From positions 1 to 41,795 of the forward strand of contig CAJQQG010000032.1 of NCBI GenBank assembly GCA_905480425.1: 41,795 nt of DNA, read 5' to 3'. The stretch comes from an uncultured Flavobacteriaceae bacterium. Lineage in GTDB: Bacteria > Bacteroidota > Bacteroidia > Flavobacteriales > Flavobacteriaceae. Under the pieces are notes generated by a model. The model did no database searches. It was not told where the DNA came from and saw only the letters and a program-made list of their open reading frames with translations. Each line of letters begins with the position of its first letter. Position 1 is the first letter of the stretch. Shown one piece after another: positions 33,102 to 41,795 of the stretch. A program made the translations under genes and the position numbers.

Positions 33102-34682
33102 ATGACAAATGAGCAAAAAGATAATTTATTTGTACTTGTAAAATCACTTACCAAGTCAGAAAAAAGACAATTTAGATTGTATGTTGGTCGAATGGGCTCT
33201 AATCAAGACGCAAAATTTTTAAATCTTTTCCAACAATTAGATCGGATGAGTCGTTATGAAGAGAAGATTATATTGAGCAAAGGGATCGTAACAAAACAGC
33301 AATTATCAAACTTAAAGGCACACTTATATAAACAAATTTTGGTGAGTTTACGAATGAATCCTGTAAATAAAAATATTCGAATTCAAATTCGAGAACAGTT
33401 AGATTTTGCAACTATTTTATATCAAAAAGGTTTATATAAGCAAAGCTTAAAAGTATTGGAAAAGGCTAAATTATTAGCTATAAAATATGAAGAAAAATTT
33501 AGCGCATATGATATTGTGGAGCTAGAAAAAGTAATTGAATCTCAATATATCACAAGAAGTTTAAGCAATAGAACTGAAACCCTTATTTTTGAATCTAACC
33601 TTTTAAGAAAGCAAAATAATATAGCTACTCAACTTTCTAATTTATCTCTACAGCTATATGAACGATTGATTAAAGCGGGGTATGCAAAAAGTGATCAAGA
33701 GTTTAGAGAAATAACCCAATTTTTTTATGAGAATTTACCAAAGTTTAGTTTTGAAACCTTAGGCTTTAGAGAAAAACTGTGGTATTTTAAGGCTCATGTT
33801 TGGTACAGTTTTCTTACCCACGACTTTTTATCATCCTATCGTTATGCGTCAAAGTGGATTAAAATGTTTGAAGATTCGCCCTCTATGATTGCAATTCATC
33901 CAGTATTCTATTTGAAAGGAAATAATTATTTAATGGAAAGCTTAACCTTAATTAAATATCCCTCAAAATTTTATGCTGTTTTACAGCAAATGATTTTTAG
34001 AACCTCTCATGAGGACTTTCCAGTAAACGAAAATTTAAAGGCATTAAATTTTCAATTTCATTATAGCAATAAAATTAATCTTTATTTTTTAAAGGGAAAT
34101 TTTGAAGACGGTTTGTTGATTGTGCCAGAAATATTGAAAGGTATTGTTGCCTATGAAAATCAGATAGACCCCCACCACATTGTAATGTTTTATTATAAAA
34201 TTTCATGTATATACTTTGGGGCTGAAGATTATGAAAATTGTATTATTTATTTGGATAAAATTATAAGTAATAAACAATTAAAAATGCGAGAAGATTTACT
34301 TTGTTTCTCGAGGGTACTTAATATTTTTGCTCACTATGAAGCAGGTTTTGATTATCATTTAGAGACTCATCTTCGAGAAACTTATAAGTTTTTAATTAAA
34401 ATGAATGACCTGCATGAAGTTCAAAAAGCCATGATCCGTTTCGTGAGGTCATTAGGTGATATTTTTCCCAACGACCTTAAAGCAGCTTTTGAATCTCTTT
34501 ATGAAGAACTTAAGCAATATGAAAATGATCCATATGAAAAACGCTCGTTTTTGTATTTAGATATTCTTTCTTGGTTGGAGAGTAAAATAAAAAACATTCC
34601 TATTTCAACTATTATTAAGCAAAAAGCAATTCAGTTTAATCGCAAGGAACGGCCTTCCATATCCCCGTCTTCGAAGGATTAG
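33102..34682 (+). CDS. Conserved helical protein of unknown function
   Basis: 526 residues, no signal peptide or membrane helices. The N-terminal 80 residues (LVKSLTKSEKRQFRLY, then QQLSNLKAHLYKQILVSLRMNP) look highly constrained; the rest is helix after helix with weak TPR-like spacing (for example LYQKGLYKQSLKVLEKAKLLA and FGAEDYENCIIYLDKII). I recall similar sequences throughout flavobacteria, all without function. A scaffold or regulatory role is possible. The 3' end overlaps the convergent pseudouridine synthase gene by 47 bp. Confidence 0.75.
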   Translation: MTNEQKDNLFVLVKSLTKSEKRQFRLYVGRMGSNQDAKFLNLFQQLDRMSRYEEKIILSKGIVTKQQLSNLKAHLYKQILVSLRMNPVNKNIRIQIREQLDFATILYQKGLYKQSLKVLEKAKLLAIKYEEKFSAYDIVELEKVIESQYITRSLSNRTETLIFESNLLRKQNNIATQLSNLSLQLYERLIKAGYAKSDQEFREITQFFYENLPKFSFETLGFREKLWYFKAHVWYSFLTHDFLSSYRYASKWIKMFEDSPSMIAIHPVFYLKGNNYLMESLTLIKYPSKFYAVLQQMIFRTSHEDFPVNENLKALNFQFHYSNKINLYFLKGNFEDGLLIVPEILKGIVAYENQIDPHHIVMFYYKISCIYFGAEDYENCIIYLDKIISNKQLKMREDLLCFSRVLNIFAHYEAGFDYHLETHLRETYKFLIKMNDLHEVQKAMIRFVRSLGDIFPNDLKAAFESLYEELKQYENDPYEKRSFLYLDILSWLESKIKNIPISTIIKQKAIQFNRKERPSISPSSKD

Positions 34683-35319
34683 CTTTAAAGGATAGAATTT
34701 CTTTTGTAATAGGATGTTGGATTTTTAATTTTCTAGCATGAAGACTTATGCTACCATCTTTATTACTCCTTGGTGCTCCATATTTTAAGTCTCCTTGAAT
34801 AGGAAACTCTATTGCACTTAGTTGAGCTCTAATTTGGTGATGACGTCCTGTTTCAAGGGTTATTTCTAATAAACAGTAATGATCTAATTCTAATACTCGC
34901 TTAAAAAGTAAGGAAGCTTCTTTGCTATTAGGAACTTCGTTTTTATGTGCTTTGGATTTATTTTGTTTCTCATTTCGCGTCATCCAATGATTAAGTTTTC
35001 CCTCTTTTTTAGAAAAAGTTTTTACAACAACGGCCCAGTAAGTCTTTTCAGGGATCCTTTTCTTAAATTGTTCATTTAAACGCGATAAGGCTTTTGATGT
35101 TTTTGTAAAAATTATCACACCACTAGTAGGTCTGTCTATCCTGTGAACAATACCAAGGTAAACGGCTCCTGGCTTATTATATTTTTTTTTTATATAAGCC
35201 TTTAAATGATCGGCTAGGGTAGTATCTCCTGTTTTGTCTCCTTGTACTAGTTCTCCTGCTTTTTTATTAACAACAAGAACATGATTATCCTCAAATAGGA
35301 TTCGATCCTTAATATTCAT
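34636..35319 (-). CDS. RluA-family pseudouridine synthase
   Basis: 227 residues, the compact RluA form without an S4 domain. Catalytic Asp in GIVHRIDRPTSGV; the LETGRHHQIRAQL motif and SLHARKL-IQHP follow in order. Isomerises uridine in rRNA or tRNA; the target base cannot be told from sequence. Starts 6 bp after panB's stop, so the two may share a transcript. 47-bp tail-to-tail overlap with the unknown gene. Confidence 0.9.
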   Translation of the reverse strand: MNIKDRILFEDNHVLVVNKKAGELVQGDKTGDTTLADHLKAYIKKKYNKPGAVYLGIVHRIDRPTSGVIIFTKTSKALSRLNEQFKKRIPEKTYWAVVVKTFSKKEGKLNHWMTRNEKQNKSKAHKNEVPNSKEASLLFKRVLELDHYCLLEITLETGRHHQIRAQLSAIEFPIQGDLKYGAPRSNKDGSISLHARKLKIQHPITKEILSFKANPSKTGIWKAVPCD

Positions 35320-35325
35320 GAGGTT

Positions 35326-36144
35326 TTAGTATTGTTCTTTATTGTTTGGAAATATTCCTTTTTTTACATCACTAGAATATGATTGTACCGCACCATTAAT
35401 ACTTTTGTTAAGATCTAAATAGCGTCTAAGAAAACGAGGGCTAAACTCTTTGCTCATTCCAAGCATATCATGTAACACTAATACTTGTCCGTCCACAAGA
35501 TTTCCTGCACCAATACCAATCATAGGTATTAAATTTTCAGAAGCAACTTTTTCAGCTAGTTTTGCAGGTATTTTTTCTAATACAATTCCAAAACAACCTA
35601 ATTCCTCAAGCATTTTAGCATCTGTTCTTAGTTGATTGGCTTCTTCTTTTTCTTTAGCTCTTACAGTGTAAGTACCAAATTTATATATGGATTGAGGTGT
35701 TAAACCTAAATGTCCCATTACTGGAATTCCTGCCTGTAGAATTCGTTCTATTGACTCTTTTACTTCATGGCCACCTTCAAGTTTTACGGCATGTGCTCCA
35801 GATTCTTTCATAATTCTAATGGCAGACCGCAAAGCCTCTTTAGAATCAGCTTGATAGGTTCCGAACGGAAGGTCTACGACAACTAAAGCACGATCAACTG
35901 CCCTAATCACGCTGCTTGCATGATAAATCATTTGGTCTAGTGTAATTGGCAATGTAGTTTCATGGCCCGCCATAACATTAGATGCGGAGTCTCCCACTAA
36001 TATGATGTCAATTCCTGCTTGATCTACTATACCTGCTAAGGTATAATCATATGCTGTTAGCATAGCTATTTTTTCTCCATTTGCTTTCATTTCAAAAAGA
36101 CTTTTGGTGGTAATACGAGTATAACTTTTCTTTGCTGAAGACAT
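35326..36144 (-). CDS. panB: 3-methyl-2-oxobutanoate hydroxymethyltransferase
   Basis: First step to pantothenate: adds a hydroxymethyl group from 5,10-methylene-THF to 2-oxoisovalerate. 272 residues from ATG 36144 ([13 protein letters not shown]). [43 protein letters not shown] and HLGLTPQS are the PanB metal and substrate motifs. A longer frame opens at 36231, but its extra 29 residues look unlike PanB and a perfect -7 box lies just upstream of 36144, inside that extension. Confidence 0.95.
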   Translation of the reverse strand: MSSAKKSYTRITTKSLFEMKANGEKIAMLTAYDYTLAGIVDQAGIDIILVGDSASNVMAGHETTLPITLDQMIYHASSVIRAVDRALVVVDLPFGTYQADSKEALRSAIRIMKESGAHAVKLEGGHEVKESIERILQAGIPVMGHLGLTPQSIYKFGTYTVRAKEKEEANQLRTDAKMLEELGCFGIVLEKIPAKLAEKVASENLIPMIGIGAGNLVDGQVLVLHDMLGMSKEFSPRFLRRYLDLNKSINGAVQSYSSDVKKGIFPNNKEQY

Positions 36145-36158
36145 GTTTACATTTTCAT

Positions 36159-36166
36159 CAAAAATA
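36159..36166 (-). promoter_or_regulatory. -7 element of panB
   Basis: The minus strand reads TATTTTTG, a perfect TAnnTTTG, 14 bp before the ATG at 36144. It gives a leader of about 8 bases and decides the panB start against the longer frame. Confidence 0.5.
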
Positions 36167-36296
36167 GTATTTCTTTTTAAAACTATATCTAAACAATAAT
36201 ATCTGAGCAATGATTTCACTGAAACTGTCAAGCTGTCAGTTTACGTATTGTGGCATAATGCTTGAAATAGTTTAAATTAAATATTAATATATTATC

Positions 36297-38201
36297 ATGA
36301 GTAAAATTATTGGAATTGATTTAGGAACCACTAATTCGTGTGTTTCCGTAATGGAAGGGAATGAACCTGTTGTTATTCCTAATGCAGAAGGCAAAAGAAC
36401 GACCCCTTCTGTAATTGCATTTGTTGAAGGAGGTGAAATCAAAGTCGGCGATCCTGCAAAAAGACAAGCGGTTACAAATCCTACAAAAACAATTGCTTCT
36501 GTTAAGCGTTTTATGGGGAATAAATATTCTGAGTCAAGTAATGAACTCAAGAATTTAGCATATAAAGTTGTGAAGGGAGACAATGATACTCCTAGGATTG
36601 ATATAGATGGGCGTTTATATACACCTCAAGAATTATCAGCAATGACTCTTCAGAAAATGAAGAAAACAGCGGAAGACTATTTAGGTCATGATGTAACAGA
36701 AGCAGTTATTACTGTTCCAGCTTATTTTAACGACGCCCAACGTCAGGCCACTAAAGAAGCAGGTGAAATCGCAGGTTTAAAAGTACAGAGGATCATAAAC
36801 GAGCCTACCGCTGCTGCTCTTGCATATGGAATGGACAAAGGTGGTTCTGACAAGAAAATAGCAGTTTATGACCTTGGTGGAGGTACTTTTGATATTTCTA
36901 TTCTTGAATTAGGGGACGGAGTTTTTGAAGTGTTATCAACTAATGGTGATACTCACTTAGGAGGAGATGATTTTGATCAAGTTATTATTGATTTTTTAGC
37001 AGAAACATTTTTAAAAGATGAGTCGATTGATTTACGAAAAGATCCAATGGCACTCCAGCGTTTAAAAGAAGCTGCTGAAAAGGCTAAAATTGAATTATCG
37101 TCTTCTGCACAAACAGAGATTAATTTGCCTTATGTTACTGCAACAGATTCTGGACCAAAACACTTGGTAACGACACTTACCCGCTCTAGTTTCGAGAAGT
37201 TAGCAGATAGTTTAGTGAAGCGTTCTATGACCCCTGTTAAAAAGGCATTAGATGATGCTGGACTTTCTACTTCTGAAATTGATGAAATAATTTTAGTAGG
37301 TGGTTCAACTCGTATGCCTGTAATTCAGGAGCAGGTGGAGAAATTTTTCGGAAAGAAGCCTTCAAAAGGAGTAAATCCTGATGAGGTAGTTGCTGTAGGT
37401 GCTGCCATTCAGGGAGGAGTATTATCAGGAGATGTAAAAGATGTTTTATTATTAGATGTCACTCCACTTTCTTTAGGAATCGAAACAATGGGGGCAGTAA
37501 TGACCAAACTAATTGAGTCAAATACCACTATTCCTACTAAAAAATCTCAAGTTTTCTCAACAGCTGCAGATAATCAACCTTCAGTAGAAATTCATGTTCT
37601 ACAGGGAGAGCGTTCAATGGCGACTGACAATAAAACTATTGGTCGTTTTCATTTAGATGGGCTTCCGCCAGCGCAAAGAGGAACTCCACAAATTGAAGTA
37701 ACTTTTGACATCGATGCTAACGGAATTATTAAAGTAAGTGCGCAAGATAAAGCTACTGGAAAATCTCAAGATATTCGTATTGAGGCTTCTTCAGGATTGA
37801 CAGAAGAGGAAATTGATAAAATGAAAAAAGAAGCAGAAGCAAATGCTGATGCAGACAAGAAAGTAAAAGAGGAAGTTGATAAGCTTAACAGTGCGGATCA
37901 AATGGTTTTTCAAACTGAAAAACAATTAAAAGAGTTCGGAGATAAGCTTTCAGATGATAAAAAAGCGCCTGTTGAAAGTGCTTTAGAAGAATTGAAAAAG
38001 GCACATGCCTCTAAAGATTATACAGCTATTGATAAAGCCTTAGAAACTGTAAATGAAGCATGGAAAAATGCTTCTGAAGAGATGTATAAGGCACAAGCTG
38101 AAGCTGGAGGAGATTCAACACAACCAAAAGGTGATGCTCCAGGACCTGATGCAACAGGAGGTGACGATGTTCAAGATGTAGATTTTGAAGAAGTAAAGTA
38201 A
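36297..38201 (+). CDS. dnaK: Chaperone DnaK (Hsp70)
   Basis: 634 residues. ATPase domain begins [18 protein letters not shown]; phosphate loops [14 protein letters not shown] and [11 protein letters not shown], the linker [16 protein letters not shown], substrate domain, helical lid, and a C-terminal tail with the co-chaperone motif ending DVDFEEVK. It is alone here, separate from grpE-dnaJ at 18 kb. No CIRCE inverted repeat upstream; the promoter region has TGGCA-N6-TTG-N-A (36251-36266), shared with grpE. Confidence 0.98.
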   Translation: MSKIIGIDLGTTNSCVSVMEGNEPVVIPNAEGKRTTPSVIAFVEGGEIKVGDPAKRQAVTNPTKTIASVKRFMGNKYSESSNELKNLAYKVVKGDNDTPRIDIDGRLYTPQELSAMTLQKMKKTAEDYLGHDVTEAVITVPAYFNDAQRQATKEAGEIAGLKVQRIINEPTAAALAYGMDKGGSDKKIAVYDLGGGTFDISILELGDGVFEVLSTNGDTHLGGDDFDQVIIDFLAETFLKDESIDLRKDPMALQRLKEAAEKAKIELSSSAQTEINLPYVTATDSGPKHLVTTLTRSSFEKLADSLVKRSMTPVKKALDDAGLSTSEIDEIILVGGSTRMPVIQEQVEKFFGKKPSKGVNPDEVVAVGAAIQGGVLSGDVKDVLLLDVTPLSLGIETMGAVMTKLIESNTTIPTKKSQVFSTAADNQPSVEIHVLQGERSMATDNKTIGRFHLDGLPPAQRGTPQIEVTFDIDANGIIKVSAQDKATGKSQDIRIEASSGLTEEEIDKMKKEAEANADADKKVKEEVDKLNSADQMVFQTEKQLKEFGDKLSDDKKAPVESALEELKKAHASKDYTAIDKALETVNEAWKNASEEMYKAQAEAGGDSTQPKGDAPGPDATGGDDVQDVDFEEVK

Positions 38202-38222
38202 TGTTGCTTTATTTATAAAACT

Positions 38223-38251
38223 AAAAAGCATCTTAATAAGGTGCTTTTTTT
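38223..38251. terminator. Terminator after dnaK
   Basis: AAAAAGCATCTT and AAGGTGCTTTTTTT pair around a short AAT loop (one G-T wobble), with A and T runs on the two sides. It can stop dnaK on plus and rlmF (stop at 38268) on minus. Confidence 0.85.
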
Positions 38252-38267
38252 ATGTAAAAAAGACTGA

Positions 38268-39227
38268 TTATTTCCAACGTTTTTCTCTCCACTCATTTTG
38301 TTGTTTTTTAGAGAGAAATGTCCAAACAACAATTCGTGACACTTTATTACCTGTGCCCATTTTTATAGTTTTTACCTCGGTAGCTTTTTCTTTATTTAAT
38401 AGTTTATAAATACCCCTTAAATTAGATTGCTTAGCGACAAGTGTTGTAAACCAAAAACAATTTTCTGCAAAAATTTTACTTTCATTGATAATATTGGAAA
38501 TAAAACTCAATTCTCCTCCCTTATAAACTAATTCATTTGAGTTTCCTGAAAAGTTACGTAGGGTTTCGTTATTGATTTTTCCACTTAGGTTTTTAACTTT
38601 ACGTTGATTTTCTTTTAATGCCGATTCAATAGATTCATGGAAAGGTGGATTACAAATGGTAATATCAATAAATTCTGAAGTGTCAAGAATTCCATTAAAA
38701 ATGGAAGTAATGTTTTTTTGAACCCTGCACTCAATGTTAGATTTAAGAGTAGGGTTTGAACTGATTATTTTATTAGCACTGTCAATTGATTTTAAATCAA
38801 TGTCAGTAGAAATGAATCTCCAGTTGTATTCCGTAACTCCTAAAATTGGATAGATACAACTAGCCCCAGTTCCAATATCCAAACATTTAATTTTTGAGCC
38901 CTCTGGAGTATGACCAAAATTATATTCGCTTATTAAATCTGCCAAGTAATGAATATAGTCTGCTCTTCCTGGAATGGGTGGGCATAGATTAGTGTCAGGA
39001 AATTCCCAGTAAACAATTCCATAATAATAATTAAGTATTGCTTTGTTTAATTCTTTTACAGCCTTAGGGTTAGCAAAATCAATAGTGTCATTACCATGTT
39101 TATTGGGTTTCACAAAAGCTTTTAATTCGGGACTTTTTTTTACTAATTCATTTAGATCATAGCGACCTCGATTTTTATTTCGTGGATGAAGCCTTAATTT
39201 TTCTTTTATCTTCTTTTTGCTGGACAT
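38268..39227 (-). CDS. rlmF: 23S rRNA (adenine-1618-N6)-methyltransferase
   Basis: Methylates A1618 of 23S rRNA using SAM. 319 residues: Lys/Arg-rich N-terminus with LHPRNKNRGRYDL, then AILNYYYGIVYWEFPD, LCPPIPGRADYIHYLADL, SAM motif LDIGTGASCIYPI, and the N6-adenine catalytic NPPF in ICNPPFHES. These match RlmF (YbiN) throughout. A -7 box (39251-39258) serves it. Confidence 0.95.
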   Translation of the reverse strand: MSSKKKIKEKLRLHPRNKNRGRYDLNELVKKSPELKAFVKPNKHGNDTIDFANPKAVKELNKAILNYYYGIVYWEFPDTNLCPPIPGRADYIHYLADLISEYNFGHTPEGSKIKCLDIGTGASCIYPILGVTEYNWRFISTDIDLKSIDSANKIISSNPTLKSNIECRVQKNITSIFNGILDTSEFIDITICNPPFHESIESALKENQRKVKNLSGKINNETLRNFSGNSNELVYKGGELSFISNIINESKIFAENCFWFTTLVAKQSNLRGIYKLLNKEKATEVKTIKMGTGNKVSRIVVWTFLSKKQQNEWREKRWK

Positions 39228-39250
39228 TTAAAATTTATTAGAAAATCTTT

Positions 39251-39258
39251 CAAAGATA
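39251..39258 (-). promoter_or_regulatory. -7 element of rlmF
   Basis: TATCTTTG on the minus strand, a perfect TAnnTTTG, 24 bp before the rlmF ATG. A TTG lies 22 bp upstream of it as a possible -33 element. Confidence 0.5.
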
Positions 39259-39325
39259 TAGCTTTCTTAGAAGTTTATCTCAAGTAGTTACGAGCCCTTT
39301 TAGATTTTAGTTAAATTTACAATCT

Positions 39326-39742
39326 ATGAAAAAAGAAGAGATTCTAAAACTTATGAATTCATCCAATTCGCAAACATTGATGGAAACATTATCAATCGAT
39401 TTTATTGATTTTGGTGAAGATTATTTAATTGCAAAAATGCCTGTAACTCCGAAAATCCATCAACCTGATGGAATTTTACACGGAGGCGCAACGTTTGCTT
39501 TGGCCGAAACTGTTGGGAGTGCCGCTGCCCAGATGTTTAGTAAGTCTAAAAACAAAATAGTTAGAGGGATTGAAATGTCAGGTAATCATCTTAAAAGCAT
39601 CAAAGATGGTTTTGTTTATGCAAAGGCACAGTCCATTCATAACGGATCTACTACTCAGATCTGGGAGATAAAAGTAACTAATCAAGCAGGTGAGCTAATT
39701 TCTAGTTGTAAGTTAACAACACTCACATTACCTAAAAAATAA
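39326..39742 (+). CDS. Hotdog-fold acyl-CoA thioesterase, probably DHNA-CoA thioesterase
   Basis: 138 residues with the PaaI/4HBT hotdog signature: HQPDGILHGGATFALAE-VGSAAA (the HGG and downstream Glu of the active site) and NHLKSIKDGFVYAKA. It stands 100 bp before menF and 1.2 kb before menD. In many bacteria such a gene supplies the missing 1,4-dihydroxy-2-naphthoyl-CoA hydrolysis of menaquinone synthesis (MenI). The function is inferred from neighbours; the fold is certain. Confidence 0.85.
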   Translation: MKKEEILKLMNSSNSQTLMETLSIDFIDFGEDYLIAKMPVTPKIHQPDGILHGGATFALAETVGSAAAQMFSKSKNKIVRGIEMSGNHLKSIKDGFVYAKAQSIHNGSTTQIWEIKVTNQAGELISSCKLTTLTLPKK

Positions 39743-39841
39743 ATCTTAGCAAAACAAATAAAGTCTAATGATGTGTGCGTACTCAAAACATGAGCCTTTT
39801 ACTAATTGTAATCACCTAACTAATTATTAGAAAAAGTCAAT

Positions 39842-40879
39842 ATGAATTCATTACAAGATAAACTTATAGAATTATGGGACAGGCAACATCCTTTTGTTTC
39901 CTTTAGGGTTCCTAATTCAGAAGAGGTTATTGTCTATTACCAAAACAAAAACAATCTTTATTCAACTAATGATATGTTGGTTTCAGGATTTGTTATGAGT
40001 CCTTTTTCACAAACTGAAGAAACATATTATATCCCTGATGATTTAAATGAAACATTTCTGAGAAAAAATATTCCTTTAAGTGAAAAGCACGAATATAACA
40101 TTATGGAAGATGCTTCAAAAAAAACAGATTTTATTGAATTAATTACACGTGCAAAAGAGCAAATTTACTCTGGAGTTTTCAATAAGGTGGTTGTTTCTAG
40201 ACATTTAACATTTCCTTCAAAAAAAAAGCCAGTAAATTTATTTCTAGCATTAGAAAACCTATATCCTGAGACTTTAGTGTATTTATGGCATCATCCAAAA
40301 GTAGGTACTTGGTTAGGTGCTTCGCCGGAACAGCTGGTTAACTCAACTGTAAAAGAAACGAAGACAATGTCTTTGGCAGGAACACAACTATATAATCAAT
40401 ATGAACCTTCTAAATGGACTTCTAAAGAATATGAAGAACAAGCAATAGTGACTAAAGAAATGACAAATGATTTGAAAACCATATTTCCTTCTGATCAAAT
40501 TCTTGTCAAGGGTCCTTTGAATTTAAGGACAGGAAATTTATTGCATTTGTGTACCCATTTTAAAATGCCAGCATTAAAAGTGCCACTTCAATTATTAATA
40601 AATGCTTTACACCCAACACCAGCTGTAGCAGGTGTACCTAAAGAGAAAGCCATAGAATTTATTAAATCAGAAGAAGGTTATAATCGTTTGTTTTATACTG
40701 GATTTTTAGGGATTATTACAAAAGAGAAAAAACATCTTTTCGTCAATCTCAGATGTGGAAAATGGAAAGAAGGAGAACTCACTTTATTTGTAGGAGCTGG
40801 AATTACAAAAGGGAGTATTCCGGAGAATGAATGGATAGAGACTCAGCGTAAAGCAACAACCCTTTTTAGAATTTTATAA
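39842..40879 (+). CDS. menF: Isochorismate synthase, short form
   Basis: Chorismate to isochorismate, first step of menaquinone synthesis. 345 residues, about 85 fewer than E. coli MenF because the N-terminal part is trimmed; the catalytic chorismate-binding domain is complete: VVSRHL, WLGASPEQLV, MSLAGTQ, HPTPAVAGVPKEKA, YTGFLGI, FVNLRCGKW and GAGITKGS-P-EW-ET. Followed by menD. Salicylate or siderophore isochorismate synthases are the alternative, less likely beside menD. Confidence 0.93.
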   Translation: MNSLQDKLIELWDRQHPFVSFRVPNSEEVIVYYQNKNNLYSTNDMLVSGFVMSPFSQTEETYYIPDDLNETFLRKNIPLSEKHEYNIMEDASKKTDFIELITRAKEQIYSGVFNKVVVSRHLTFPSKKKPVNLFLALENLYPETLVYLWHHPKVGTWLGASPEQLVNSTVKETKTMSLAGTQLYNQYEPSKWTSKEYEEQAIVTKEMTNDLKTIFPSDQILVKGPLNLRTGNLLHLCTHFKMPALKVPLQLLINALHPTPAVAGVPKEKAIEFIKSEEGYNRLFYTGFLGIITKEKKHLFVNLRCGKWKEGELTLFVGAGITKGSIPENEWIETQRKATTLFRIL

Positions 40880-40948
40880 ATCTATTTTCTTTTTCTTGGT
40901 GTGCTAACGGTTTTGTACTTTTACAAGGAATGAAGCATGCCTTAACGA

Positions 40949-41795
40949 ATGAATAAATATTCTTCTATTCCTCTTGCCCAAACCTTGGTTCGCCTCTGTG
41001 CCCAAAATAAAATTGAGAGGATAGTGATTTGTGCAGGTTCGCGAAATGCTCCATTAACTATCGGTTTTGTTTCTGATCCCTTTTTTAAAACTTATAGTAT
41101 AGTAGATGAACGTGCTGCAGGATTTTTTGCTCTTGGAATGGCACAACAGCTAAAACATCCTGTTGCTTTAGTTTGCACTTCAGGCTCTGCATTATTAAAT
41201 TTCTATCCCGCAATAGCAGAAGCATTTTATAGTGACATTCCATTGATTGTTTTGTCTGCAGATAGAATGCCTCATAGAATTGACATAGGAGATGGTCAGA
41301 CCATAAGACAATCAGGAGTTTTTGATTTACATTTGGAAACTGCTGCAAATTTAAAACCTGATGTAAGTCATGCGACAGATACCTTACTTCAAAACCCCTT
41401 GCAAGAGTTGCTTCCCTTTTCAGCAAGCCTTAAAGAGATTAATGCGATACAGAAAAAAAATCAACTTTACAATAATAAAGAAATTTCAAGAGTGCTAAAA
41501 ATAGCAATTAATCAAAAAGGGCCTGTTCATCTGAATATTCCTCTAGAAGAACCTCTTTATGAAATGACTTCAAAAGCAATTCCTTTGTCTAAATACAAGA
41601 ATGAAGTACCTGTTTTTGATGAATTTAATAAACAGATCAAATCAATTAAAGATCAGTGGCATAATACATCTAAAAAGTGGGTCATTATTGGGGTTATGTC
41701 TCCAAACAATATTTCTCAGAACCAGATAGATTTACTTTGTGAAGATCCTACAGTTGTCGTTTTTACAGAAACAACTTCAAATATAACTCATTCAA
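40949..41795 (+). CDS. menD: SEPHCHC synthase MenD, 5' part
   Basis: Thiamine diphosphate enzyme joining isochorismate and 2-oxoglutarate. The frame from ATG 40949 (MNKYSSIPLAQTL) stays open to the window end, about 282 residues of a protein near 550-580. Diagnostic parts: VICAGSRNAPL, the ThDP Glu54 in VDERAAGFFALG, CTSGSALLNFYPA-AEA, DRMPHRIDIGDGQTI (written D-R-P in other MenD proteins) and GPVHLNIPLEEPL. Starts 69 bp after menF. The C-terminal cofactor domain is beyond the window. Confidence 0.95.
   Translation, partial: MNKYSSIPLAQTLVRLCAQNKIERIVICAGSRNAPLTIGFVSDPFFKTYSIVDERAAGFFALGMAQQLKHPVALVCTSGSALLNFYPAIAEAFYSDIPLIVLSADRMPHRIDIGDGQTIRQSGVFDLHLETAANLKPDVSHATDTLLQNPLQELLPFSASLKEINAIQKKNQLYNNKEISRVLKIAINQKGPVHLNIPLEEPLYEMTSKAIPLSKYKNEVPVFDEFNKQIKSIKDQWHNTSKKWVIIGVMSPNNISQNQIDLLCEDPTVVVFTETTSNITHS

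Noticed and set aside
36145-36231. Longer start of panB adding 29 residues
   Set aside because: The extra residues do not resemble PanB, and a perfect -7 box lies inside the extension.
36232-36296. CIRCE/HrcA operator before dnaK
   Set aside because: No TTAGCACTC-N9-GAGTGCTAA repeat or near match is present.
41085-41426. 113-residue minus-strand ORF near the window end
   Set aside because: It lies entirely within menD on the opposite strand and shows no recognisable features.

Overview
The window comes from a low-GC member of the Bacteroidota, most likely a marine flavobacterium. The evidence is the gene content (type II and type III glutamine synthetases side by side, a short LeuA, a two-CXXC DnaJ, an AIR-synthase of the Bacteroidota type) and promoters of the TAnnTTTG type in front of several genes. 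Nearly everything is chromosomal core metabolism. I saw no phage, insertion sequence, CRISPR array, tRNA or rRNA. Genes are densely packed and no gene-free stretch exceeds about 245 bases.

Layout. 1-3.5 kb: end of a probable Ca/Na antiporter, then divergent glutamine synthetases (glnA type II on minus, glnN type III on plus). 3.6-8.6 kb, plus strand: purM-like, a cytochrome b561-like membrane protein paired with YceI, prfA, pyrF and an alpha/beta hydrolase. 8.6-11.1 kb, minus: purU and a secreted amidohydrolase. 11.3-14.7 kb, minus: a nitrogen operon transcribed porin-glnK-amt, preceded by a small membrane protein and crcB. 14.7-16.2 kb: a MazG-like pyrophosphohydrolase facing ilvE. 16.3-25.4 kb, plus: mnmD (no standard start codon), a TIGR01777 epimerase, grpE-dnaJ, an MscS channel with a sigma-54-type response regulator, an M28 peptidase, a MATE transporter, a small unknown and a PAP2 phosphatase. 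25.4-26.9 kb, minus: galM and msrA. 27.2-33.0 kb, minus: leuA-leuC-leuD-(cimA-like)-leuB. 33.1-36.2 kb: a conserved unknown facing an RluA-family synthase and panB. 36.3-38.2 kb: dnaK. 38.3-41.8 kb: rlmF, then a menaquinone group (hotdog thioesterase, menF, start of menD).

How genes work together. Nitrogen assimilation occupies two loci 10 kb apart: GSII/GSIII make glutamine, and porin, PII and Amt bring in and sense ammonium. Both loci carry the same C5TA/TAGGG palindrome in their promoter regions, and I see it in no other intergenic region of the window. This looks like the operator of an unnamed nitrogen regulator and is the most interesting signal here. The leu operon contains two different synthases: a short LeuA and a longer enzyme that resembles Leptospira citramalate synthase, so LeuBCD probably serve both leucine and isoleucine synthesis; ilvE, 11 kb away, would finish both pathways.

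Limits: all calls rest on reading the sequence and remembered family features. No search, alignment or structure prediction was run.
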